A DNA stretch of 64,000 nucleotides, from contig NW_022985820.1 in NCBI RefSeq assembly GCF_902459465.1, forward strand, positions 82,501-146,500, given 5' to 3'. The stretch comes from Asterias rubens. Taxonomy: Eukaryota > Echinodermata > Asteroidea > Forcipulatida > Asteriidae. This document shows positions 35,416 to 48,000 of this stretch, piece after piece (positions within the stretch are counted from its first letter, which is position 1; each line of letters starts with the position of its first letter). Under the pieces are notes generated by a model. It saw only the letters and a program-made list of their open reading frames with translations. It was not told the DNA's origin and did no database searches. The position numbers and the translations under genes are program-made.

Positions 35416-35912
35416 GCAATTAAAAACTCAAGTTTTCAAGTCTTTCCTCTTGTTTTACTTTGTAGTCGTAACAAATTATTTTAAGTTAGTCCTATTGTCG
35501 GAACTCTCAATCAAACTTTAAACTCTTTGGAGTACGCAGCCAAACTGGAGCACAAGTAGCTAAGCCATAAACCAAACCACCCTTTGCCTCCTTCACTCCT
35601 TGGTGAAGAGAAGCAATTATAGTCCAGTGTCACGACACAATTGTGACGACTAGGGTTCAATCTTACGAAAGTAAGTAGAATACAGAGTGAGGTGAATCAA
35701 GTCTGCTAAAGAACAAGTAAAGCCAGTAACATTATTCCATCTTTCCTAAAAACCCCTGGTGTACAAAGATATAACTTTTCAAGTAGTTTACTGTACAATC
35801 CCACTGTTCTCATTCTCGCACAACAGTGTTTAAAAATCACTATAGATATTTAAGAAGCCAAACAAATGACAGTCCATAGTTTGGGTCACCTACATGACAA
35901 TGAGATACACAA

Positions 35913-36028
35913 TGTCATCAGCTATCTACTCCAGTGACCAACATATAAGTGTCCTTATCGGATGACAACATGTCATCAGCTATCTGCTCCAGTGACCAAC
36001 ATATAAGTGTCCTTATCGGATGACAACA
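35913..36028. repeat. 58-bp tandem duplication across the UTP25 stop codon
   Basis: A 58-bp unit starting TGTCATCAGCTATCT occurs at 35913 and again at 35971. The copy nearer the gene encodes the last residues and the stop of UTP25; the other copy lies in the 3' UTR. One substitution near the start separates them (CTACTCC/CTGCTCC). A recent event that left the protein end intact. Confidence 0.9.
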
Positions 36029-39000
36029 TGTGACCGCAACGACTGGAACCAACAACACCAGCTAATTTCTGTGCATCGTAACGTGTATACACAATGCTAC
36101 AGTTATGTTCCACGGTAGTCTGTCTGGATTCTACCATGTTACAAATCTCACTGTAGAACTTTGGGTATGTCGGTAGCTGGTAGAAGACAATGTTACGAAT
36201 GCCCTTTAGCTTATATCTGCAAATAAATATACAATGCCAAACTGTAATTTATAGAACAGTGTAGGTAAGTATGGTTTGCGGTGACACCATGTAAGGAATC
36301 TCTATAGTGAGGAGTGGTGGCTCTGAGAAGAGCCGGTTTTTGCTAGACAGTGTAAGGTTTGAATCTTGTGTAAGGATGCAAGTTTCTATTATTGTTTTCA
36401 ATCAACAACTTCCACAAAGAAATAACCCCACCAGATTAATAATGAAAAAAATTAGGGGATGAATATGAAAAGTACTTAACTTTTTTTAATGTGAGAGCAA
36501 CTCTGCATGTAACTACCATAGAGGCCTTTGTTTGGTTACAGTAAAATTAGTTTGGTTCAAGAAATAAAGTGTACACAGTGCATGTTACATGTATGTGAAG
36601 ACAAGTCTTTCTTTTTATGTTTAAAGACACTAGACACTATTGGTAACTGTCAAAGACCAGTCTTCTCACTTGCTGTATCTCAACATATGCTTTAAGTAAC
36701 AAACCTGTGAAAATTTGAACTCAATCGGTCATCGAAGTTGCGAGATATTAAATATAGAAAAAACACCCTTGTCACACGAAGTTGTGCGCATTCAGATGCT
36801 TGATTTCGAGACCTCAAATTCTAAATCTGAGGTCTCGAAATCAAATTCAATAAAAATTACTTCTCTCTCGAAAACTTTGCTACTTCAGAGGGAGCCGTTT
36901 CTCACAATGTTTAATACTATCAACCTCTCCCCATTACTTGTTAAAGTAAGGTTTTGTGCTAATAATTATTTTGAGTAATTACCAATAGTGTCCACTGCCT
37001 TTAACTTGTACATGCTTTTCAAGTTCTGCATTTTATTTCTTTTACCTTGGTGGCAAATCTAAGGGGGTCCAATGGGTTGATCCACCCCCCCCCCTACAGT
37101 GGGAATACATACCCCCACCCAGCCCTAGACTTGCACCCATGTGTCCTATATTTAATTAAGCTACAGTTGTTTATGATATTTAATAATTACCTTCTGAAGA
37201 AGTGGAATCGTTCCGTGTACAGTAAGATATGTCTGGACCCATCAGCAATGTAGAGTCTGGCGCGGGATATGTTAGGCTGACTTGTATACCTAAAATAGTT
37301 GTAAAAATATGAAACATTTTCAGATCAATTTCATACTCCCACTTTAACAGAAACTTGTCAGACAAGGTTTCATGGTACTTCAGTTGGAAACTAGGGTCGC
37401 ATCTCATCCAGCTGCTAAGTAAAATGGTAGGCCCACTTAACAAACTATTCTGCTTAGCAACATTTAGCAGAGAACCAGTCACAAACAATATACAGTGCAT
37501 GGTATTTTAGCTGGTAATTTGCTTCTGCTAAAAAATATTTTTAGCTTAATTTTTGTTTACAGTTCTTTGAAATTAGGCTTGTTCATCAAAACGATGCTCA
37601 GCAAAATTTGAATTAATCAAAAACATTGGAGGGAGCTGGTTTGCAGTGGCAAAACCGTTTTTACAAAACATGTTTTTGGCATAGAAAGGAATCAGTTACG
37701 AAAATACAACTAGAGGAAATGAACAAAGTCCATGAATGAATTCATACAAATACAAACTGAAATGCACTTCACGTTTTGTTTTTAAAAAACCTGGCCACAT
37801 ATGCAAAAATAGAATTTTATATAAATAAAATAAAGGTATAACTTACTCGCAAATTTGCGCAATGCGAATCTCCTTTTTGCGGAAGTAGTTGCGAAGTCGA
37901 ACGTAGTCAAAATACTGAGGTATATAAATCATTGTACCCAGCATGCCCGGGTCTTGGTACTGAGGAAACACCTGAAAGATAAATCAAGTGAATAACTCAA
38001 CTGGATCATCTACAAAACAACATTGTCAAAGAATTTAAAGGGACACGTTGCCTTGGATTGGGCGAGTTGGTCTATGAAAAGCATTTGAAATTGTTTGTAA
38101 TGAAATGCATTGTTTTCCTTGTACGTCGTGAACTACCACGGCACGCCATTCTGTGGAGTCAAATTGTTTACTCCACAAAATGGCCGATCGTGTTAGGTCG
38201 CAATACCAAAGGAAAACCACGCAAATTCGAGGCATTTTTGGGTTGATCATTATATTCTTCTTTCAAAAATCTGTCTAACCATATGCTGTGGCTGCTGTAT
38301 GCGCCGTAGCACCTCGTAAACCCTTTGAGTGCTACATAATTGGGTCTCAGAATCCATCACTGCAATAACCTATCTTTCTGAAATTTGTATATACTCAGCG
38401 CCTTGAGTACCTTGTTTGGTAGATACGTGAGTTATATAAGACTTCAATATTATTATTATTATTTCATAGCAAACAGTTTCAAACCCTTTTTCTTAGACCA
38501 ACTCGCCCGATCCAAGGCAGCGTGTCCGTTTAATGTGTCTATAATCTCCTCTTTTCATCATGAAAAGCTTTCCAACACAGTCTACAAAAAAACTATTTCT
38601 GTGTATATTTGTGCCACCACAGAAAAGCCATGCAGTTGAATGGTTTAAAACTGTTGATCAACTCACAGGAATTTCTTTACCAAAAGTAGGAGGGTTAACA
38701 ATCCTAAGAATTAGTTGAAGCTTTGCTTGATGTAAAACACAAGTTACAAACAATGAGTTTGAAGGTAACAGTAACATAACAGTTGTTTCTTCTTTGGCTG
38801 GAACTATATCGATAGAATAGGTTACAAAATAGAAACAGTATATTCAGTTGGTCTTCAAGAGCATATTTTATCATCATCATCATGTTAATGTGTAGATGAA
38901 GCTTCAACTTTAAATCTGTAAGACAATAGAGACAATAGGACAATTGTGATAAGATAATAGGTTTACCTTGGACAGAAAGAATTCAAATCTCTGATCAGAG

Positions 39001-42000
39001 TCTTCAGTGAAGTTCTGGCACTGCAGTCTATGAAACACCTGAAAAATACATCACATTCATCGTAATAATTAAATGTTTAGAAAGCTTTTTATCAATCCCT
39101 GAAAAGTGCTGACAAATATCTTCAGAGAATATCAATATCTTCATTGTAAATTTAAGAGAGTTTCAAAAAAGGAGGTGTTTGGCAAGGTTTTTGCAAAGGG
39201 TTAAAACGTTTTTTTTTTCATACATGATGCGGTGATTGCATCGAGTGATGGATTGTTTCTCTGAAAGATGGGTATTTTTAGCAAAGGAGATGTTATTATG
39301 GTGGAGTGCCATTTTGACTCACCTGCGGAAGTTGGGTGATGACTTGGCAAATTGATCCTGTTACTGGTGGATTGTAAACCATCACCTTGCCTTCAAAGTC
39401 TGATCATTAATACTAAGGATATCACAATAACTATCATCACACTTCATAAACTGAGACCAGAACATAGAAATAAGGGCTAGGAATGCAGAAGTAGTCAAGG
39501 GGTAAGTTCCTAGTCAGTAATGGGAGACGGAACGCGTTGCCTTGGATCGGTCGAGTTGGTCTTTGAAAAGCGTGTGTAACCGTTTGTTATGAAATGCACA
39601 TGGGTAAAAAGATGTTGTAGAAGTAGAATACAATGATCCACACAAACATGCCTCGAAATTGCACGGTTTTCCTTTTACCTCGTCGACTAACACGGTCGGC
39701 AATTTATGGGAGTCAAAATTTTGGCCGACCGTGTTGGTTTGCACAGTAAAAGGCAAACCTCGTAATTTCGAGGCAAACTTGTGTGGACCATTGGATTCTA
39801 CTTTTAAAACATCTTTCTAACCATATACATTTTATAAAAAATGGTTACAAACGCTTTTTATAGACCAACTTGTCCGATCCAAGGTTTCTTTAAGGTTGTA
39901 GCCTAAGAAAGTGTGTGGTGTAGGTTTACTGAGAAATAGGCTGATGTTTGAAAGGACATTAAATGTAACAGCTACAAACTGTGTACCCAACTATTATTGA
40001 AATTGAAGTGCAATTCAAATTCAGCCAAACTGACAGTGGACTTACACAGTCAGGAGTTGCCGGGGCTCAGTTTCACAAAGACTAAAGTGCCCCTACTCTT
40101 AGTTAGTTGCTTCGTAATTTGATGTCATAATACAAATCACTATGGTAATACAGTCAACTCATCATAAGATGAATCTTGTGCTTTGTGTCATCGACCACTG
40201 GTTCTACTCTAAGATAGTTAAAGGAAAAAAAGTAGATAGATCCCCTTTGGAGGTAATGAGAATTTGTATACAGTATTGCAAAAGCACATAGGGAACCAGA
40301 TACAGATGTGGAATGTAGCTAAAGTATCATTTTTACTGAGGCATTCGTGGGATTTTAAGTTTTATAGAGTAAGGGGTATTTAGAAAAGTCAAGGATACTG
40401 GCACAATGCTTGTTGAAGAGTGAGTTGATTTCTGGAGTGGTAACACTGCTCAAGATCAAAGTCTGCCGGTAATATTTACTCCTAAAACAAAATAAAACAA
40501 ACATAAGAATCAATTAATAAATACCTTAGACAGTTTCGCTATTCCTATTGGTTGAGAGAGTTTTGGTTGCGTGTTTTAAACGGTTGATAATGACCAGCTG
40601 GACTCTATTTATAACCAGTTAGTCTTTGTGCAAGACGTTTCTTGTTACGGCGGTGCTGGCGCTGTCCATTTGGTCGCGCTGTGTGTGACAGGAAAACAAG
40701 AACGTCTTGCAACAAGACTATATGCGCACGAATGAATCTGGAAACTGTCGGTAATAGGCGTCTCAGTCATAACAGTGCAATACACGGCTGTACATGTACA
40801 GAGCTCAAGCTCGTCGGAAACAGATAAGTTTTACACACTTTCTTACTTTATCACGCTTTTTTTCACAAAAAGGCATTTATGAATGGGAATAAAAGAGTAG
40901 TGACTCGTTCTTAAACGGCCGTTTAAAACCTTGCAGGGCCGATTCTGGTGCTGAAAGCATTTCTGGTGCTGAAAGCCCAGTTCAAATCATGAAATTAAAA
41001 CTAAAATAATATTCTATATATCCAGATTCTAAAATGCTAGAACTTAAAGTTTTGTAGTCATGGTTGTTTTACATACATTGGTCTCCTCTTGGCATGAATG
41101 GTTTTGTTTTGCAGAAAAGAGTCTTTCTAAATGTAGAATTGTTGAAATGTGGCAATTAATGGTTTGAAACTGACCATCCATTGAGTGTCCATTCTCGGAG
41201 TCTTGAGAAGTCAACTCCGTGCGAGTCTCTGGGCTGAAGGTGAAGATACTCCATTAAATGCTGAGGAAATAAAGAGTGATTTGTAGTCTAGATTCAAGCT
41301 GCTATCCTTACAAGCAAAAATAATTCACTGGTGGTCTTGATTCAAGTTGTTGTTCAATTGCAAGGAAAACAATTCACTCCCAGTCTTCAGTCAAGTTGTT
41401 CTCGCTGGGAAAAAAACAATTTAATGGTAGCCTTGATTTGAGTCGTTATTCTTCCATGGAGAAACAATTCACTGGTAGTCTTTATTCCAGTAGTCGTTTT
41501 TGCAAGGACAAACAAAGAGTAAAGTAGTCTTGATTCAAGCAGCTACATGCCTATTACATAACATTCCCATGTTTATAATAACTGAAACATGACTTTGAGG
41601 GGTGTTTTTTGGCTAAATCTGAAAAGTATAACCAGCCAATAAACACTAATTACCCTTTGAACTTCAGAGTTTAACTCCTTTTGTAAAAGACTCCTTTCAT
41701 AATCACTGATAAGGCAATGAATATGAGTCACTTACAATGATATGCTCCCAATTCTGCATGAGGAAGACGTCAGCCTGATCCAAGACTAACAGCTCAATTG
41801 AGGACAAGAAATCATAGTCTTGATGCTTCTCACTGGAAATCATAATGAAACCAATTTATAAATACCACAGAGGGTTTATCGGCTCTGATTGGTTGAAGAC
41901 GCGGGAGATGTGATATAAAGGCCAGCTCTGTGAACTAGTAACTAAAAGGCCCCTTAATCAGCAAATTGTTGTGTGACCAGTTTTAGAAACACCTTGCACT

Positions 42001-45000
42001 AGTATCACATGCAGGTACATGCGTGCATATCTAAATGTCTTATTGTATGTAAGGACATGCATGTTGATTAAAGAGCACACTTGAAAGTACCACATGAAGG
42101 GTTAGATCCCTCATATGGCACAACTAAGATTTATCTTTGTTGATGACATCTGGTGAGTTGGGTTCGTATAGCATATTCAAATTAAACAATCTATACAATA
42201 CAGCAAAACAAATTGGTTTATCATCTTTATGTCAGTTTGTTCCTCTAAGGTTTGAAATGATTAAGCGGTGAGCAGTGAACGTAAAATGCTGCCAGGAAAT
42301 TGTTGACTCAAATGTAACTTACAGTCATGTCTGAGGCCAAAAATGCTATGAATAAGCAGCATGTGTCATTGTTAGTTTTACTTGATTTGAGTTCCGCTTT
42401 TGATACTTTAGATCATCAGATATTACTGTGCACATTTGAGTATGATTTTGGTATTAACGGTGTTGCTATATTTTTAAGAATCATCTCCCTAATGTACATT
42501 GTTACGCTGATGATACTCAACTTTATCTTTCCTTTTGTCCAGACAATACAGTTAACTAGGCATCTGCTCTTTTTGCAATGGAGACCTGCGTACATAAAGC
42601 GCGTGAATGGATGCTCAGCAATGGTTTGATTTTAAATGACACCAAAACTGAATTCATGGTTATTGGCACTCGTCAACAGTTGGCCAAAGTTAATATTCAC
42701 AGCATCAAGGTGGGGAGTTTCAGAGTAACCCCTGTTCCCATTGTGAAAAACCTGAGTGCCTGGTTCGATAGTCACATGAATATGAACACACACATTACAA
42801 AAGCTTGCAGTGCATCTTTTTTATTTTTTACACAATATTAGACGTATCAGAAAATATCTGTCTAGGAGTTACACCGAAAAACTAATTCATGCCTTTATAT
42901 CAAGTCGTTTGGACTATTGTAACAGTCTCCTCTATGGTTTGCCAGACAGTCTCATCAATAAACCCCCGGGTCCAAAACTCATGTGCTAGGCTTGTTTGTA
43001 ACGAAAATAGATATTGCCATATCACGCCTTTGCTAGTTGATTTACATTGGCTGCCTGTCAGTTTTAGAATTAATTTTAAAATTTTGCTAATTGTGTATAA
43101 AGCCCTTAATGGGCAAGCGCCTTCATATTTGTGTAATCTTTTAACTAAAAGGTCTGTGTCTAAATATTGTCTTCGTAGTTTTAATGACACTTCCATTCTC
43201 AGTTACCCACTCTGTAAAACTAAAAGTACTCTGAGAGATCGCACTTTTGAGTGTGTTGCTCCTAAACTTTGGAATGCTCTCCCAGATGCAATCAGGATCG
43301 CCAACAATACAGGTACCTTCAAAACATTGCCCAAAACTCATTTATTCCGCCAGGCTTTTTACTAGACTTTTACGTGGCCTTTTGCCGACTGTGGTTTTAT
43401 TTTTGCTGTTTGATTTTAACTATTGTTCTCGTAATTTTCAGTGTATTTACCATTTTTTAATCGGTTTAAATTATTGTTAATATCTGTATATTGTTGTAAT
43501 GCGCATCTGTACATATTATTTATGAAACTTGCGCATAATAAATGAATAAATTATTATTATTATTATTATTATTAAAATTAGACTAGTGTGGCAAAGACAA
43601 ACCAACCCTTTTGTTCCGATGAGTGTTCTCAATCCAAGTGGTGATGCAATAATGATGTCTGACTTATAGAACTCTGTATATAACTGCAATCTCTTCCTTG
43701 TGATTGACAGACCTATCCTAAAATGATCGTCATTGTTTCCAGCAAATGTGGACTCCCAATCCTCTGATAAAATAAATAAAAACATAACATGAGTATCAGT
43801 TAGAATCAGAGTTGGAATTCATGCATTTATTTCTTTTGAATATGAATGTTTGTTTTAGACATGGCAGGAAAACCCCAACTGGAGAAATTAGGTTGAGACT
43901 GTGATGTTATTTACTTTACCCCAGCCATGGGTGGGATTCATAGTGGATCTTCAGTAAAGTTGAATTTTTTGCATATATTTCTTGTGAATATAAGTGTAAA
44001 TTTAGAAACAAGAGGAAAATCACAGACCATGTAGGGACTAAAAGGCCAATCTACATCCCATGGTCCGGAATGGTCCGGAATACAAACCTGGGTCCAGAGT
44101 TGAAAGGCATGGAACAAAGCCATGAGACTAACCAGATCACTAGAATCTGAGTTGGAGTTTGTGCATGTCAGATGTACATTTACGGGAGGAAAAACAAAAG
44201 CTCCACACCTCAACATTATCAAGAAGATGTTTGAACCACTAGACCACCAAGCATGTCTGGTACCAAGCGAGATCAGTGTTGAGAGGCCATTTGAAAACCA
44301 ATAAAATACAGCAGATAACACAATCAGGTACAGACTAAATCCACACGGTCCGGGATAAAAACTGGGTCCACACAGGTAAAAGGCAAAATCTCTGGAAATA
44401 AATATGAAAAATGATAAATATCCAATAGATGCAAATTTGCATCAGGGATAAAGAATATTCATTTTGGTTTAACCCATAGACACACAAGTGTGTTAGCACT
44501 GTATACTGTGATTTTTTTCCACATAGCTCAGGAAAGTACTTGGTATACAGACAGTGCTTACCCTGTATATACATCAGTGTTTATGGGTAAAACCAAAATT
44601 AATATTGATAAATATCTAATGTAATTTACCTGGCATTGGGTATTTATTTGGTACTGGCACCAACTCCCCATACTCATCATTAAAGCGTTTCCTTCGTCCC
44701 AGGTTCTGACTGTCGGCTGGCAGTAACACATTGATCAGGGTGTTGACGATACGGAGAGCGCCATCACGGAATGGAACAACGATTAATACTCCAGGCCTCG
44801 TCAGACCCTGGTCTCTCATTGTCCTTTTTGGGGGAAAAAAACAAAGTGAATTTCACTGTTTATGTGTATATATATGTATATGTATATATGTGTGTGACAA
44901 TAAAAAACAGACAGACTACATGTAGGCCCTATAAAAAAATATAAAATAAATAAACGATGGTTGAAGTTATGCTATTTTGCTTTCTGTAATACCAGAAATG

Positions 45001-48000
45001 ACACTGAAAAGTTTTTTTTTTTTTAAAAGGCAAAGAATATAACTGTAATCAAAAGAAGAAAAAAAGAAAATAAACAGTTTCAATCAGTTGAGAAATACTT
45101 CCATCTGAAATACAGTCATATATCAGAAAATATCATTTGAAGCCCCTCCCCAATCATCATTACTTATTTTAATAGCTGCAGTCGAAAACACCATGATGTG
45201 TGTATGATGTGTTCATTAAAAACTAGAGGATGTGAATGAAGAAACAATGATGTATTGTCCCTAATAGTGACTTACTCAGTGTCCAGCGTTGGGTCTTTAG
45301 TCAACATGGTGTTATGCTTTAGTACTGCGTCTCGTGACCTGCAAATATTAATGGTTAAACAATCATTAACTTAAATGGTAAACATTTTCAAATTTGGATT
45401 TAGGAGATTGGAGAACGAGACATTAAAAAAACAATTGATGAAATACATTCATCTTGGGATATTCTGATTCTTCTTTTTTAATAAAACTAACTTAATATTT
45501 TGGTTTTACTCTGACAAACACTGTACACTCGGAACTTTCCATAAGTCCTGCAAGTGAAAAAATCCATGCGCTACTTGTACTCATAAGGGATTAAAACCCA
45601 TGACCCTGGAAGGCGCAAGCTATGGATGATGCCAAAAGTCCACTTCATGAGGCAGAGCATTTGACTATAAATATCCTGAATGGGGACGGTTTTCCAAGGA
45701 GGCCAAGGGACACCCAGTCCTAAGCAGCTAAGTAAGTAAGTAAGTTAGTATCTGAACAGCTCCAACACCAAGTATGCCGGGTACTGAGCAGGCCTAATCT
45801 TGAGAGGCCATTTTAATTGCTACAATATTCAAAAAGTGATCAAAGTATATTTCACTTACTTTACAATGTGATTGAGAATATGGAGACAGGTTACATTACG
45901 GATCTCCTCTGCATTTTTATGTGTTTTCTCTGTAAACAACAAATCCTGTTAGAATAAAAACAATACATGGAAGATATTTTACTGAATGAAAACAGACTTT
46001 ACCAATAAATTATTGTCAACATTAAGATCTTGGGTATCATTACGCAAAATAATCAATAGTAGCCCAAAACCATGTATAGAATAGATTAAGCAAAAACCTG
46101 AGTTTTTGCAAAAATAATGTCCAAAACAAGTCCAATTTGTTTTCAAACATTTCCATGCACATTTCCATTGTTTGACCCCAGCTATGGCAGCCAGTTCACT
46201 TAAAAGAAGGGCCAAATTTCATAAAGCCTGCAAGCACAAATAAGTGCTAAGCACAGAAAAGTATTGCTAAACAGAAACAGGTTACCAGCCAAAACTACTA
46301 TAAGTTTACATAGTTGTGACTGCATGGTGTCCCATTAATTTTTTGCTTAGCAAAGACATTTTCCAAGCAGTATTTTCTGCTTATAAGCTTTCTGACATTG
46401 GGCACAGGAATGAACTGGATTGAATGAATAGAGTAAATCTTACTTGATAAGCGTTGATGATTGTAAACAGCTCCAGCTGTAGAGGAGTAAAGACATGATT
46501 GGACTGAGGCGGTATGAACTGCTGATTACTATCAACCCACTGACTCCATATTCTCTTCCTGATCTGAATCAAATAACACAAACAATCAAAACTGTCAAAT
46601 CAACTTCATGTCCACTAGGGCCTAATTTCATAAAGCCTGTATTTCACAAACTTGCTAAAATATTGCTTAACAGGAACTGGTTATCAGCCAAAATTCCATA
46701 AAATTTGCATTCTTTTAACTGGTGCCTTACTAAGCTTTTGCTTTAATAACAAAGAAATTGGCTTAGCAGTATTTACTGCTTAACAGCTTTATGAAATTGG
46801 GAACAGGGCACAACTTCATCATAGAGCTTCTTAAGTAGGAAATATTGCTTAATAATTTTCTGATAAGCAGAAATAAGCAGGAAACAAGTCACAAATTGTA
46901 CCTGTGACATGGCAAACTAGCTTGTAAACTTATTCTGTCAAAACTTGTTGTCAAAACTTACTCCAGCAACAAAGCAATAAGCTATAAAATTCTTAAACCA
47001 GAGTACAATCTCATAGAGCTGCTTAAGCACAACAAAAGTTATGCTTACCAAAATAAGGTTACCAGCCCAAAATGTCATGTCACATGTACAATCTGTGACT
47101 GCTCCCCTGCCTATTTTTGATTAGCAGAAAATTCTTAGTAATATGTTATGCTTGCAGCTCAATGAAATTGTGCTCAGATTTAAACAGGACGTGTAATACT
47201 TAAATCTTATTAATAAAAATTCAAACATTACCTCAAACATTAATTCAGTGTGGTTGTATTGTATGAATATGCATTATATAATCTATTTCAGTACAGTTAG
47301 CAATAAATAGAACTTACATTAAGGTCATTGAAGGTAGGACTTTGAGGAGCTCTCAAGACCACTGGTTTCTTAGAACACATTGATGAGAAGACGAGCTTTC
47401 TAAGCGTATTCCACTGATGAAGAAAGAAATAGTGTCAATTTATTCTATTTGCAAGGAATTGAAAACATTTTGGGCTATAGGAATAAAGTGTCAATTTATT
47501 TTATTTGTAAGAAATAGAAAACATTTTGGGCAACAGGAATAATTACCACAAATATTCCCTTGATACACAAAGAAGTTTTGTCCATTATCTAAGCCAGTTT
47601 TCCAAACTAAGCCTGGTGAGAATCTATAAAAAGTAAAAGAAACACTAATGAACTTGACCGTAACCTTTTCATAATGATAATTTTCAAGCCAGTTGACCAG
47701 CCAATTAAATTTGTTCCACAGCAAGGGTTGTGTATGATGGCACAACTGTACACTGCGTGGCTGGCAGCGTTTTCATTCAAAACCACAGTGAATGATATTT
47801 TATGGTCAGACAGTAGGAGGGTTGACTGTGTACTCTGTAGATGTATTTACCACATGATATCCTATTGCAGGCTGGCATAGTACATCTACATTCAAAACCA
47901 CAGTGGATGATTTTGAACGGTTAGACAGTAGGAGGGTTGACTGTGTACTGTGTCAGATGCATTCACCACATGGTATCATATTGCAGCCTGGCATAGTGAA

